DNA of 64,000 nt from CATOSP01 sp965197545 (GTDB lineage: Bacteria > Chloroflexota > Dehalococcoidia > Lucifugimonadales > UBA3495), in assembly GCA_965197545.1 (NCBI GenBank), contig CBDANJ010000007.1:620001-684000 (forward strand), in the 5' to 3' direction. Positions 52,622-61,473 of this stretch are shown piece after piece. Below the pieces are notes generated by a model. That model was given only the letters and a program-made list of their open reading frames with translations. It was not told where the DNA came from and made no database searches. The translations under genes and the position numbers were made by a program. How positions within the stretch are numbered: the first letter of the stretch is position 1; each line of letters begins with the position of its first letter.

Positions 52622-54006
52622 CTACAGTCGCATATATTGGTTGAGATGTCGGAGTCGACGCTGGTAGTGGCAGTGGCGGGCCCGGGCCTGGTGGCGCCGC
52701 CTCCAACGGGACCAGGCCAGCACTCTCTTCGGTGATGGCCTGGGCTGCCAGATCAACTTGTACAGTAGTCGGCGCACCTCGGGGACCGTCAACGGTATCA
52801 GGGATTCATCCCACTCCGGCTCTCCCCCTTTTTTCCGCAGCAACCTGCGTTGGCCTGTTGCCGGACTACCGCCAGGTAGGCATGGGCCAGCATGGCCAGA
52901 GCCTGCCCCGTGCCACGACACGGGGTGATATGCCGGTACCAGCCCTCCCATTTCCGCACTTCATACTGGTCCAGCCCTACCTGCCCCTTGGCCTCCTCAA
53001 AGCACTCCTCGATGGTCCAACGAATACCTGCCACCCTCACCAGTTCCTCCAAGCTTGTCTCCGCTGGGCCGAAGCAGACGTACCAGGCCAGCTCTTCGGG
53101 CTGGGCAATGCTGCGGCGGGCCAGCAGCCAGTACCCCTTGCCTGGCTCCTTCAGAGGCCGGATCGCCACCCTGGTCCAGTCGTAGACCCGGGGACCCTTG
53201 GCCCCATTACCGGCGCTCAACCGGACCCAGCCCGATTCTTCCACCCCAGGCGCCAGCCGGTCCGCCCGCACCTGGCGCGAGCCCTTATCCGTCAGGGCCC
53301 ACAGCTTCTCATTGCGCTTGACCGCCAGTACGTGGGGTATTTCCTGTTGCTCCAGCCACTGCCGCAACTTGCGGTCACTGCCATAAACCGTGTCTCCAGC
53401 AACCCAGCCGAAGGGAACTCCCCCCTCCACCGCCCGTTCCACCATTACCCGGGCCAGTTGTGGCTTGGTCCGGAAGTCTATTTCCTCCGGCACACCAGCC
53501 TCCAGCCTGCGCTGGCGGTCATCAGCCCATACCTGGGGCAGGTACAGCTCCCGGTCCAGCAGGACCCTGCCCTGAGCCGTGGCATACGTGAGAAATACTC
53601 CTATCTGGCAATTCTCGACCCGACCCGCTGTCCCACTGTACTGCCGCTGCACCCCTGCTGACTTGCTACCCTTCTTCAGAAACCCAGTCTCGTCCACCAC
53701 CAGCACCCCGTCAGCGGCAGCCAGATGCTCCACCACGTAGTCCCGGAGATCATCTCGAACCAGGTCGGCATCCCACCGGTAGTTGTACAACAGGCGCTGT
53801 ACCCCGTCGGGTGTAGCATCGCCCGCCTGCTCCGCCAGTTGCCACCCGTTCTTGCGCTCTATTGGACTGAGCAGTCCCTTCACATAGGCCAGTGCCCGCC
53901 GGCGGGGTTCCGACCGGTAGAAACGTGAACCAATGCGTCGGTGCACTTCCTCAATACCCTTGGCCCACCGGGCCGCTTCCAACACCTCTCCCCGCTCCCC
54001 GGCCAA
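52622..54006 (-). CDS. IS701-family transposase, copy 2 (needs -1 frameshift)
   Basis: The zero frame from the TTG at 54006 gives 402 residues with all three DDE acidic residues and AMLAHAYLAVVRQQANAG. It ends soon after CCGKKGESRSGMNP. The conserved C-terminus (EWDESLIPLTVPEVRRLLYKLIW...RRRHQARARHCHYQRR, to 52622) is in the -1 frame. At 52828-52834 the coding strand reads A AAA AAG in the correct phase for -1 slippage, and a GGGAT/ATCCC hairpin follows ~16 nt later. Full length would be about 460 residues. Confidence 0.8.
52828..52834 (-). other. Candidate -1 programmed frameshift site
   Basis: Slippery heptamer A AAA AAG in zero-frame phase GGA AAA AAG GGG. Present in both IS701 copies (also 9147-9153). 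A downstream GGGATGAATCCC hairpin could stimulate it. Confidence 0.6.
52900..52923 (-). repeat. 24-bp version of the hairpin insert in IS701 copy 2
   Basis: Same insert as at 9219-9243 with one G/C fewer, so it is in frame here and adds PCRGTGQA to the transposase. Confidence 0.7.
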
Positions 54007-54821
54007 TTCCTCACCTCACCCACCTGATAAAGTAACCTCATTCTACCAAGAACTACCTGCGACTGTAGTACTAAGAAGACCGTCTCAAACGTGCCGTTAC
54101 CCATCAGATGTTCGAGAACTTGTAAATATTCGATGGCTTCATTTGCGAGGTGTCCGTTTTGCTGTTCGTTAGCAGATGGTATGAAGGCAATACCGGCGGT
54201 CGAACAGCCTCCCTGAGTAAAAATACTTCTCCATTTCGTGAGCAGGTAATCGAACGTACCCCGCCCAGTGCCGCCATTCAGACTAAAACACGGGAAGATG
54301 AGGTTGGCAGACGCCAGGTCGTGTTCCATCCCTATCCACTTATGCATTGTCGGTACGGGCCGAATACTAGGAGCAGCGTTCTCAGGAGGCGTTGGCTCCT
54401 CCGGTTGCGCTAGCCAAATGTCGGTACCCGGGATTCCAGGCTTCCGTCCATCGTCCTCTTGACGCTCTAAGCTCTCTTGTAGACTGTTAATCTCATCAAA
54501 TGCTTCCTTTCTATTCCCACCGAACCCGTCTCGATTAGCCAGTCGATACATGTAACGCTCTGGAAATATGTCCTCTGCTCGGTCCATGTCACGGGAGTCG
54601 ACATCTAGTGCTACTATGCCGATCCCTGTTGGAAGTATGGGCTTGTTATCTGCATTACCATCGGATCTACGGACAGATCCGAATTGCCACGCTCCAAAGT
54701 CCCAATCCTTTTCGACCTGCTCGCCTGGAGTCATGAGGTTGTTCGATTCAAGCCATCTCCACAATTCACTGACGAACCTGCTTCCTCCGCCACCTAGGCC
54801 CAATAATGCGATTCGCGCCAT

Positions 54822-55158
54822 ATCGTCCCCCAACGAGGATAAATCGGGATGACGAGACATCCCCACTACAGAAGTTTAATTTACCCCCCCGTGTCAACCC
54901 GTACACATACGTTTCAACCCGAGTATGCTCGGCGGCATATCGAGCCTGATCACAGCGTATGACCCGCCACTACACCGGATACTGACACGGCAGTGAGAGG
55001 TGTAGGGTCGTCCTGCGTCGACGGAATATGGAGTTGTCTGGTTGCGGACCGGCGTCAATGACCAAGAGACCTTGTCCGAATGCCGGAACCGCGCTGCGTC
55101 CCTACGTAGGACATTGATAAGAGGGACTGCACACACGATTGCCGCAAAGGAGTGTCTC
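54822..55158. other. Intergenic region without recognised gene
   Basis: Between the divergent FtsZ-like and SnoaL-like genes. On the minus strand a TTGACA lies near 54890, but no well-spaced -10 follows. A C7 run sits at about 54884. Confidence 0.4.
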
Positions 55159-55563
55159 ATGTCCGATACCCAGAGGGCGGAAAGCGAGGCCGGCGCTCTG
55201 GCGGCGCTGGACGGCTTCTTCGCCGCACTCAACGGCCACGATGACGATGCCCTTTACGACGACCTGCTCCACGTTCCCCATGTGCGCATCTCCGGCAACG
55301 GAGTGGCCATCTGGGCAAACCGGGAAGAGTTGGAAGCCATCTACCTGAAGGAGTTCTACGGCCGCGCCGGACCAGACTGGCGCCGTAGCACGCTGGACGC
55401 AACCGAGGTCATCCACAGCTCGGAACACAAGGTGCATGTCCTGATTCAGTTCTCCCGGCGAAGGGAAGACGGCTCCGCTATAGCCACCTTCCGCTCTCTA
55501 TGGATCATGGTCAACTCCGGCGGACGCTGGGGCTCACAGGCCCGTTCCAGTTTCGCGCCGTAG
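55159..55563 (+). CDS. SnoaL-like (NTF2-fold) protein
   Basis: 134 residues. ALAALDGFFAALNGHDDDALYDDLLHVPHVRISGNGVAIW and RSTLDATEVIHSSEHKVHVLIQFSRRREDGSAIATFRSLWIMV fit a SnoaL/limonene-epoxide-hydrolase-type NTF2 cone. The ATG at 55159 has AAGGAG 6 nt upstream. First gene of a plus-strand catabolic cluster. Function of such single-domain proteins ranges from isomerase to polyketide cyclase; unknown here. Confidence 0.75.
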   Translation: MSDTQRAESEAGALAALDGFFAALNGHDDDALYDDLLHVPHVRISGNGVAIWANREELEAIYLKEFYGRAGPDWRRSTLDATEVIHSSEHKVHVLIQFSRRREDGSAIATFRSLWIMVNSGGRWGSQARSSFAP

Positions 55564-55666
55564 CCCCATAGTGGTTCACGCCACCTCCAACCACCATCCT
55601 CCCAGCGATAGCTATGACCCAGAAACGGCGAGGGACAAGATCGCCGCCGGCACAAGGGATTCTGGG

Positions 55667-55687
55667 ATTCCGGGTCAAGCCTGGAAT
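55667..55687. repeat. Dispersed palindrome, second copy
   Basis: ATTCCGGG-TCAAG-CCTGGAAT, near copy of 29491-29511. Lies in the gap before the next gene. Confidence 0.55.
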
Positions 55688-55816
55688 GGCGGGACTGGGT
55701 CGTCTCCGCCGCTCTCTAATGATGTTAAACTAGCGTAGCTAAAATTCCCCCGGCAGGACTTCGGCCCAGTCCGGCGGGTGGGCCGGACATGATCTGTAAA
55801 CGAAAGGGAGGTAATC

Positions 55817-56374
55817 ATGGCTAGAACACCAACGGTAACCCGGGAAGCCGTGCCCGAGAACCAACGCGACGCCTTCGACGCCTACGTTCAGGAACGGGGC
55901 GAGGTGCCGGCCGGAGGTCCCGGGTCGGTCATGCTGAATGCCCCCAAGGCGGCCGAACTTGCCCTGGGCCTTGCGCTCTACCTGAGGAGCCAGACCTCAC
56001 TGGATCCCAGGATCAGGGAACTGGCGATGTTGGTGGCGGCGCGGGAAAACGATTGCCAATTCATCTGGAACGCTCATGCGCCCCCGGCCCGCGCCGCCGG
56101 CCTACGGGACGACATTGTTGACGCTCTCAGGGATAAGAAGGCGCTTCCCAATCCCGCAGCCGACGAAGCGGCGGTGGTGGCCTACGGTCAGGAGTTCTTC
56201 CGAACCCGCCGGGTCAGCCAGGAGGCATTCGACGCCGTGGTCGCCCAATTCGGAGTGCCCGGAACCACCGAGCTTACTACCCTGATGGGCTGTTACTCGA
56301 TGCTCGCCTTCAATGTGAACGCCTTCGGCGTGGAATTGCCCGATGCGAGGACGGAAGAGGCGCTGCCCATCTAG
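55817..56374 (+). CDS. Carboxymuconolactone decarboxylase-family protein
   Basis: 185 residues. LGLALYLRSQTSLDPRIRELAMLVAARENDCQFIWNAHAPPARAAGL is the CMD/AhpD core; the usual CxxC is reduced to one Cys in NDCQFIWNAH. VAYGQEFFRTRRVSQEAFDAVVAQFG and LTTLMGCYSMLAFNVNAFGV complete it. GGGAGG precedes the ATG. Likely a catabolic decarboxylase or hydroperoxide-linked protein. Confidence 0.85.
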   Translation: MARTPTVTREAVPENQRDAFDAYVQERGEVPAGGPGSVMLNAPKAAELALGLALYLRSQTSLDPRIRELAMLVAARENDCQFIWNAHAPPARAAGLRDDIVDALRDKKALPNPAADEAAVVAYGQEFFRTRRVSQEAFDAVVAQFGVPGTTELTTLMGCYSMLAFNVNAFGVELPDARTEEALPI

Positions 56375-56457
56375 CCCAGATTCCCGTATTGACTCCACAT
56401 TGGGCGGTCCGCCTGCATGATGGGCCGCCCCTATCCCGACTGCTCCAGGAGAACTGG

Positions 56458-57303
56458 ATGACTACTAGCCCCCAGAAAGCAGTGGACCGGTTTGTCCAGG
56501 TGGGTGAACTGAATCTGCACTACCTGGAATGGGGCGATGACACTGCACCGCCCGTAATCATGGTCCACGGTCTTAGCGGAAACGCCCACGGATTCGATAG
56601 CCTCGTCCCCCACTTCGTACCCAAGTACCACGTTGTCTCCGTAGACGTCCGTGGCCGCGGCGACAGCGATTGGGCCAAGGACTCCGACTACTCCAACGAA
56701 GCCTACGCCGCCGATCTGGAAGGCATTCGGCAGGCTCTTGGGTTCGAGCGTATCTCCCTGGTGGGTACGTCCATGGGTGGGCGCATCTCCATGACCTACG
56801 CCGGGATGTACCCAGACCGGGTTGAAAGGGCTGTCCTCAACGACATCGGACCTGATATCGACCCGAGGGGCGGTGACCGCATTGCCGCCAGCACCAGGGA
56901 CGCGGTTAGCTCCTTTGCCACCATGGACGACGTGCTGGCCTGGCACCGGGAGCAGCGCCCCGCGTTCACACTGCTCAGCGAAGACGAGCAGCTCGTTACC
57001 GCCAGCCACGCAGTCAAACCCCAACCCGGCGGCGGCTACACCTGGAAGATGGACCCCGCCGTCCGCTCCAACCCTCGCCGTCCCGACCCGGAGACGTCTT
57101 GGAAGCTGGCGAAGAACATTCCCTGTCCGGTCTTGCTAGTGAAAGGTGGTATAAGTGACCTTCTATCTCCGGAGACCGCCAGGCGGATGGTCGACGAGAT
57201 GCAAAACTGCCGGTTTGTGGAGGTCCCTGGAGTTGGCCACGCTCCCACTTTGATGGAACCGGAAGCCTTCGGCGCAATCAAGGAGCTTTTCGACCTGGAC
57301 TGA
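56458..57303 (+). CDS. Alpha/beta-fold hydrolase
   Basis: 281 residues. HYLEWGDDTAPPVIMVHGLSGNAHGFD (HG oxyanion), VVSVDVRGRGDSDWAKDSDY, ISLVGTSMGGRISMTYAG with nucleophile Ser in GTSMGG, LLVKGGISDLLSPETA with the acid and VPGVGHAPTLMEPEAF with the His. The ATG at 56458 has AGGAG 7 nt upstream. In the cluster it could open an enol-lactone or a C-C bond (MCP-hydrolase type). Confidence 0.9.
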   Translation: MTTSPQKAVDRFVQVGELNLHYLEWGDDTAPPVIMVHGLSGNAHGFDSLVPHFVPKYHVVSVDVRGRGDSDWAKDSDYSNEAYAADLEGIRQALGFERISLVGTSMGGRISMTYAGMYPDRVERAVLNDIGPDIDPRGGDRIAASTRDAVSSFATMDDVLAWHREQRPAFTLLSEDEQLVTASHAVKPQPGGGYTWKMDPAVRSNPRRPDPETSWKLAKNIPCPVLLVKGGISDLLSPETARRMVDEMQNCRFVEVPGVGHAPTLMEPEAFGAIKELFDLD

Positions 57304-57327
57304 CGATTCCAACTCCGAGGAGATGAG

Positions 57328-58329
57328 ATGTCTACCCAACGTGAATCGTGGCTGGCGCTGACGGTCGAAGACGCACTGGAACCGGGTATGCCCATTTGCG
57401 ACCCGCACCACCATTTCTGGGACCGCGATGGAGACCGGTATTTGCTCGACCAACTCACCCAAGATGTGGGCGGCGGCCACAACATCGGCCAGACTGTGTT
57501 CATCGAGTGCCGCTCCATGTACCGGGCACAAGGCCCCGAGGAGATGCGTTCAGTCGGCGAGGTCGAGTTTGTCCAGGGCATCGCCGCCCAGAGCGCCAGC
57601 GGACAATACGGCGCTACCGCCGTTGCCGCGGGAATCGTGGGCAACGCCAATCTCATGCTGGGAGCGGCGGTGGAACCCGTGCTGGAAGCCCATCTCGCGG
57701 CCAGCAATAACCGTTTCCGGGGTATTCGGTTCTCCTGCGCCTGGGACGCCAGCCCCGAGGTCACCGCCGGCCGCTCCAACTCGCCAGGTATGATGCAGGA
57801 CCCCCAGTTTAGAGCGGGGTTCGACCGCCTTCAGCGGATGGGGTTGAGCTATGATGCCCTGGTCTACCACACCCAGTTGGCCGAATTGGCCGATTTGGCG
57901 GGAACTTTCCCCAACGCGGTCATCATTTTGAACCATATTGGCCGCCCCCTGGGAATCGGTCCCTACGCCGGGAAGCGCGACGAGGTATTTGCCGACTGGA
58001 AAGCCGGAATCGCCGCAGTCGCAGCCCACGAAAACGTGGTGGTCAAGCTGGGCGGCTTCGGAAACGTGATAAGCGGGTACGACTGGCACCAACGGGCCAT
58101 CCCGCCCGCGTCGCGTGAGGTGGCCGAGACCATCGAACCCTGGCTGACCTACTGCATCGAGCAGTTCGGCCCAAACCGTTGCATGTTTGAAAGTAACTTC
58201 CCCGTGGACAAGGCGTCTTACGCGTACACCACTTGCTGGAACGCCTTCAAGCGGTTGACCAGGGACTATTCGGAGTCGGAACAGGCCGCCATGTTTCAGG
58301 GGACCGCGGTGAAGGCTTATCGACTCTAG
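57328..58329 (+). CDS. Amidohydrolase-2 family metal hydrolase
   Basis: 333 residues with a TIM-barrel metal site. MPICDPHHHFWDRDGDRYLLDQL has the HxH, LAELADLAGTFPNAVIILNHIGRP the barrel histidine, ENVVVKLGGFGN the next strand, and NRCMFESNFPVDKASY the aspartate. Relatives are lactonases (2-pyrone-4,6-dicarboxylate hydrolase) and decarboxylases. It starts 24 bp after the hydrolase gene, with GGAG before the ATG. Confidence 0.88.
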   Translation: MSTQRESWLALTVEDALEPGMPICDPHHHFWDRDGDRYLLDQLTQDVGGGHNIGQTVFIECRSMYRAQGPEEMRSVGEVEFVQGIAAQSASGQYGATAVAAGIVGNANLMLGAAVEPVLEAHLAASNNRFRGIRFSCAWDASPEVTAGRSNSPGMMQDPQFRAGFDRLQRMGLSYDALVYHTQLAELADLAGTFPNAVIILNHIGRPLGIGPYAGKRDEVFADWKAGIAAVAAHENVVVKLGGFGNVISGYDWHQRAIPPASREVAETIEPWLTYCIEQFGPNRCMFESNFPVDKASYAYTTCWNAFKRLTRDYSESEQAAMFQGTAVKAYRL

Positions 58330-58395
58330 TCCGCCGGAGGTCAGAAGCCCGGCCGGACGGCTCATTTCTAAATGACATAAACATAGGAGGACAGT

Positions 58396-59313
58396 ATGTC
58401 ACTGCAATGGGAACAAGTCGCGGGACCATTTAGCCGGTTGACCGAGGGACCTGCCTGGGATGGCAAGAGACTGCTGTTCACCTACATACCCGCCAGCCGC
58501 ATCATGGCCTACGACCCCGAAACCGGCGACTGCAGCATTTTCCGCGAGAACACGAACCACACCAACGGGTTGGCCTTCGACGCCGATGGCCGGCTCTATG
58601 GCTGTTGCTCCGGCGGGAGGTCAATTGTGCGGTTCGAGCCCGACGGCGGCACTACGACAATCGTAGATAGCCTGGACGGCCAAAAACTCAACACTCCCAA
58701 CGACCTCGCCATTGACCGGCAGGGCCGCATCTGGTTCAGCAATCCCTGGAATGCGGGCAACATTGACCCCAGCGAGCAGCAGGAGATGGTCAACAAGGAC
58801 ATCCTCCGGGCCGACCCGCAGCCTGACGGTAGTTGGACCTGCCAGCGCATGACCTTCGACACCACCGGCACCAACGGGTTGCTCGTCTCGCCGGATGGCA
58901 AGAGCCTATACATCATCCAGACCGATTCCGAGCCGGGCGGAGTCCGGGAGTTGCGGTCGTACCCGATCAATGACGACGGTTCCCTCGGCCAATACATTGT
59001 CCTCCACCAATTCGGGCAGGACCACCGCGGACCCCAGCGTGGAATCGATGGCATGTGCCTGGACTCCGAAGGCAACATTGTGGGCACCGCCGGTAACTAC
59101 GTCAGTGGCCCCGGTCCAATGATTTACGTCTGGACTCCCGAAGGCCGGGTGCTTGAGACCTACCCGATGCCGGTTGGCGTTGAAGGTCCGACCAACTGCG
59201 CCTACGGAGACGCCGACCAGAGCAGCCTCTACGTTACCACCGGCCAGGGTCACTTTCTCCGATTGCGGAATACCGGACGCCGGGGCTGGATCATGTGGCC
59301 GCCGGTCCGGTAA
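58396..59313 (+). CDS. SMP-30/gluconolactonase-family protein
   Basis: 305 residues in a six-bladed propeller. LTEGPAWDGKRLLFTYIPASRIMAYDPETG, NTNHTNGLAFDADGRLYGCCSGGRSIVRF, NTPNDLAIDRQGRIWFSNPW (metal site) and TGTNGLLVSPDGKSLYIIQTD are typical. It hydrolyses sugar or other lactones. GGAGGACAGT precedes the ATG. Place beside the GMC oxidoreductase suggests an alcohol-to-lactone-to-acid route. Confidence 0.88.
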   Translation: MSLQWEQVAGPFSRLTEGPAWDGKRLLFTYIPASRIMAYDPETGDCSIFRENTNHTNGLAFDADGRLYGCCSGGRSIVRFEPDGGTTTIVDSLDGQKLNTPNDLAIDRQGRIWFSNPWNAGNIDPSEQQEMVNKDILRADPQPDGSWTCQRMTFDTTGTNGLLVSPDGKSLYIIQTDSEPGGVRELRSYPINDDGSLGQYIVLHQFGQDHRGPQRGIDGMCLDSEGNIVGTAGNYVSGPGPMIYVWTPEGRVLETYPMPVGVEGPTNCAYGDADQSSLYVTTGQGHFLRLRNTGRRGWIMWPPVR

Positions 59314-59361
59314 GGCTCACCTTCGATTGTCCATAACCACTCACCGGGGAGAGATAGGACC

Positions 59362-60900
59362 ATGAAGTACGACGTCATAGTGATCGGCGGCGGCTCGGCG
59401 GGCTGCGTCGTTGCCGCCCGGTTATCCGAAGACCCCAACCGTTCGGTGCTCTTGCTGGAAGCCGGGCCAGACTACCCGGACTTCGAGCACTACCCCGACG
59501 ACCTGAAATTCGGCTACAGCGCCACGGCGTCTCAGCCTGGAGCGCCCCATAACTGGTCGTTTCAAGCCCGTGGACGTCCGGAACAGACGGAACCCATGCC
59601 CGTGCCCAGGGGCAAGGTTGTCGGGGGGACCAGCGCGATCAACGGTCAGGTCATCCTGCGGGGAGTCCCGGAGGACTACGACTCCTGGGCCGCCCTGGGC
59701 AACGACGAGTGGGCCTACGTGAATATGGTGCCCTACTTCAGAAAGATGGAGACTGATACGGACATCCGTGACGACTTCCACGGGACCGACGGCCCCATAC
59801 CGGTCCGCCGGTTCCGCAGGCAAGAATGGCTGCCCTTCCAGGCCGCGTTCCACCGCGCGGTAGTAGAATCGGGTTACCCCGAGGACCCGGACATGAACAA
59901 CCCGGATTCAGGCGGAGTCGGTCCGGTCCCAATGAACAACCCAAACGGCATCCGAATGAGCACTGGCTTGACCTATATCAACCCCAACCGTCACCGGCTG
60001 AATCTAACCGTCCGGGGCAATGTGCTGGTGCGCCGCATCATGTTCGACGGCAATCGAGCGGCGGGAGTTGAAGTAGAGAGCGGCGAGGAGATTTTCCAGG
60101 TCGAGTCAGAGCAAATCGTCCTCAGCGCGGGAGCCATCGCTTCCCCGCAAATCCTGATGCTCTCTGGAGTGGGACCCGCCGAGCACCTCCGCAGCCTGGG
60201 CATTCCTGTGGTGCACGACTCGCCCGGAGTAGGCAAGAACTTCCGTGACCACCCCAACGCGCCGGTGCGGATGCGGGTGAAGGACAGTTTCCCCCAGGAC
60301 GCGGCGGCTCCCAGACTGCAAGCAGGGCTCCGCTACACGGCCACGGGCTCGGAGTTCCGAAACGACATGCAGATCATGCCTTCTTCCTTCTCATTCCCGC
60401 TGGGCGGTGATCCGCTGGACGGCGAAGGGGTTCGTTTCTCGTGCATGTTGGAGTTGGCGGCTGGACAGGGCGAGATTACACTCAAGTCCGCTGATCCCCA
60501 TGAGCAGCCGGACCTCTATTACGGGTTTCTTGAAGAGCAGTCCGACCGGGAGCGGTTGCGTGAGGCCGTTAGGATTTGCTTCCGGTTGATGGAACATGAG
60601 GCTTTCAATGACATCATTGAAGGCCCGCTGACCCCCACCCGTGAGGATGTGTCCACCGACGAGGCGCTGGACGCCTGGCTAAATCGGAACGTGTCCACGT
60701 CGCAACATTTGGCCGGGACTTGCAAGATGGGACCGGACTCGGACCCAATGGCAGTGGTGGACCAATACTGCCAAGTAAGGGGAGTTGAAGGTCTGCGGGT
60801 TGCGGATACGTCGGTGATGCCTGACGTGGTGCGGGCCAACACGAACACCACGGCCATCACCATCGGGGAGCGGGTCGCGGACTGGATTAAGACCCAGTAG
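59362..60900 (+). CDS. GMC-family FAD oxidoreductase (choline/alcohol dehydrogenase type)
   Basis: 512 residues. The FAD motif is YDVIVIGGGSAGCVVAARLSEDPNRSVLLLEAG. GKVVGGTSAINGQVILRG and LSAGAIASPQILMLSGVGPAEHL are the two GMC signatures. The active-site region is VSTSQHLAGTCKMGPDSD and RVADTSVMPDVVRANTNTTAITIGERVADWI. It oxidises an alcohol to an aldehyde, ketone or lactone. Last clear gene of the cluster. GGGAGAG precedes the ATG. Confidence 0.93.
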   Translation: MKYDVIVIGGGSAGCVVAARLSEDPNRSVLLLEAGPDYPDFEHYPDDLKFGYSATASQPGAPHNWSFQARGRPEQTEPMPVPRGKVVGGTSAINGQVILRGVPEDYDSWAALGNDEWAYVNMVPYFRKMETDTDIRDDFHGTDGPIPVRRFRRQEWLPFQAAFHRAVVESGYPEDPDMNNPDSGGVGPVPMNNPNGIRMSTGLTYINPNRHRLNLTVRGNVLVRRIMFDGNRAAGVEVESGEEIFQVESEQIVLSAGAIASPQILMLSGVGPAEHLRSLGIPVVHDSPGVGKNFRDHPNAPVRMRVKDSFPQDAAAPRLQAGLRYTATGSEFRNDMQIMPSSFSFPLGGDPLDGEGVRFSCMLELAAGQGEITLKSADPHEQPDLYYGFLEEQSDRERLREAVRICFRLMEHEAFNDIIEGPLTPTREDVSTDEALDAWLNRNVSTSQHLAGTCKMGPDSDPMAVVDQYCQVRGVEGLRVADTSVMPDVVRANTNTTAITIGERVADWIKTQ

Positions 60901-60952
60901 GGCCTTCTCTCCTGTCTCGGTGGCCGTTGGCCGGTCACCGGCTTCGGGGGGC

Positions 60953-61326
60953 GTGGAGGAAATTGAAGTCAACAGTCTCTACGCGGCGCTACTGCTGATG
61001 GTCCCCATCGCACTCACCGGTCTGGCGATATTGGCGGTGCGATTCACAAGTGTGGACTGGTTTCCACGCAAGTTGTTGCAAGGCTGGTTGGCCGCGCTGC
61101 TTTTTGGCGGTGTTCTCGATCGGGACTTGGTAACTATCTCAAAACGAGGCTTCCCAAATGTCTCCCCCTTTCGCAAAAGGGGGATTGGGGGAATTTCGCC
61201 TCTGCGTAAGCCTGTTAGTTCAGTTTTGAGATAGTTTCTTATTCTCTGTCGGCGGCTCTTGCCCTATTGGCCGCGGCCTGTTTGCCTCTACAGCGAGATG
61301 CGGAGTGGGTGAAAGTAGGCGATTGA
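60953..61326 (+). pseudogene. Small membrane protein interrupted by MITE copy 3
   Basis: Before the MITE: VEEIEVNSLYAALLLMVPIALTGLAILAV...LQGWLAALLFGGVL, with two hydrophobic helices. After it, in an open frame to TGA 61326: SLSAALALLAAACLPLQRDAEWVKVGD. The two halves look like one ~85-residue membrane protein. The homology is unknown, so the reading rests on composition only. Confidence 0.4.
61132..61236 (+). repeat. MITE-like element, copy 3
   Basis: 105 bp with the same 14-bp ends AACTATCTCAAAAC / GTTTTGAGATAGTT as copy 2 and a nearly identical interior. Outer bases TTGGT on the left and TCTTA on the right are shared with copy 2 and may belong to the element. Confidence 0.85.
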
Positions 61327-61375
61327 CATGGCGGCAGCCGATAGTGGTCGGAGGTCAATCGGGCGGGGAGATAAA

Positions 61376-61451
61376 TGGCGCGCCTGGCAGGAGTCGAACC
61401 CGCAACCCCTGGGTCCGAAGCCCAGTGCTCTATCCATTGAGCTACAGGCGC
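61376..61451 (-). tRNA. tRNA-Arg (TCG anticodon)
   Basis: Acceptor GCGCCTG/CAGGCGC, D-arm GCTC...GAGC, anticodon stem CTGGG/CCCAG with loop CTTCGGA (TCG), T-arm GCGGG-TTCGACT-CCTGC, discriminator G and encoded CCA. Reads CGA-type arginine codons. Confidence 0.95.
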
Positions 61452-61473
61452 AATCGGCCTTGGTCCGGTGAAT

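Larger units (their letters stand above)
52620..54070 (-). mobile_element. IS701-family insertion sequence, copy 2
   Basis: 1451 bp, nearly identical to copy 1. Flanks are CTAG on the left and CTAA on the right. The reconstructed target (TTAG on the coding strand) implies a CTAA duplication with one later change. Inserted in the FtsZ-like gene, in the same orientation as that gene. Confidence 0.9.
51802..54821 (-). pseudogene. FtsZ/tubulin-superfamily GTPase, split by IS701 and frameshifted
   Basis: N-part (54821-54071): MARIALLGLGGGGSRFVSEL is the nucleotide T1 loop, GIGIVALDVDSRDMDRA the next block, and FSLNGGTGRGTFDYLL (residues ~180-193) the tubulin/FtsZ signature GGxTGxGT. IS701 copy 2 interrupts after VFL. 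Removing it joins VFL to ASYDIAWGQFAALGDARLLRRYN exactly in frame. A G4 run near 52357 then breaks the frame; one more G restores it. The C-part has FVIPCYAEINE and VAVIWGAEDITQGELTNVSTYL, like the FtsZ C-terminal domain. The original protein was ~520 residues, longer than FtsZ, with inserts around residues 25-60 and 100-160. It resembles no FtsZ subgroup I know well. It heads the four-gene cassette. Confidence 0.75.

Noticed and set aside
52732..53661. A 309-codon open frame antisense to IS701 transposase copy 2 (and parts at 9211-9981 in copy 1)
   Set aside because: It mirrors the transposase on the other strand, is Pro/Arg/Ser-rich and has no family motif; the minus frame carries the DDE motifs.
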